Assembly (NCBI GenBank): GCA_020025615.1
Contig: JAHHRT010000085.1
Location: 1 to 5,960, forward strand
DNA: 5,960 bases
Direction: 5' to 3'
Origin: Oscillospiraceae bacterium
GTDB taxonomy: Bacteria; Bacillota; Clostridia; Oscillospirales; Oscillospiraceae
In this document: positions 5,929 through 5,960 of the stretch, piece by piece
Numbering within the stretch: the stretch's first letter is position 1
Layout of the letters: each line of letters opens with the position of its first letter
Notes under the pieces: model-generated
What the model saw: the letters and a program-made list of their open reading frames with translations, nothing else
The model's database searches: none
Told to the model about the DNA's origin: nothing
Translations under genes and position numbers: made by a program

Positions 5929-5956
5929 AAAAGCCGCTCCCTCGGGAGCGGCTTTT
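5929..5956. terminator. Intrinsic terminator, probably bidirectional
   Basis: GCCGCTCC (5933-5940) pairs with GGAGCGGC (5945-5952) around a CTCG tetraloop. The stem is flanked by AAAA (5929-5932) and TTTT (5953-5956). The A and T flanks make it work equally on either strand, so it can end the prmA unit and also a convergent gene beyond the window. The T tract is short, only four residues before CC. Confidence 0.85.
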
Positions 5957-5960
5957 CCGT

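Overview
The window looks like chromosomal core sequence from a GC-rich Firmicute, most likely a gut clostridium of the Oscillospiraceae/Eubacteriales type. The inference rests on strong AGGAGG-type ribosome binding sites, the paired M16 proteins YmfF/YmfH (characteristic of Gram-positive bacteria), strong G/C preference at third codon positions, and sigma-A-like promoters in an AT-rich gap. No genus can be assigned by eye.

There are two divergent transcription units. The minus-strand unit starts from a promoter near 3419-3447 and runs ymfF (2105-3370), ymfH (822-2105) and lgt (1-825, open at the window edge). Its genes overlap by one to four bases at each junction, which suggests translational coupling. 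YmfF and YmfH are complementary halves of an M16-type zinc peptidase: YmfH carries the metal site and YmfF the Arg/Tyr substrate-binding signature. lgt encodes prolipoprotein diacylglyceryl transferase, the first enzyme of lipoprotein maturation.

The plus-strand unit starts from a near-consensus promoter (TTGTCA, 17 bp, TACAAT) at 3478-3506. It runs prmA (3552-4487, ribosomal protein L11 methyltransferase) and, 31 bp later, a membrane-anchored protein (4519-5706) related to the DUF4015 putative glycoside hydrolases. This unit ends at a strong, nearly symmetric hairpin terminator (5929-5956).

Between the last stop codon and the terminator lie about 220 bp that appear non-coding. They hold two diverged copies of a 72-bp repeat (5707-5778 and 5846-5917). 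Each copy opens with a 15-nt hairpin whose stem sequence differs between copies but stays fully paired. This structured repeat is the least explained part of the window. Everything else is ordinary housekeeping sequence, and I see no mobile element, CRISPR array, tRNA, rRNA or defence system.
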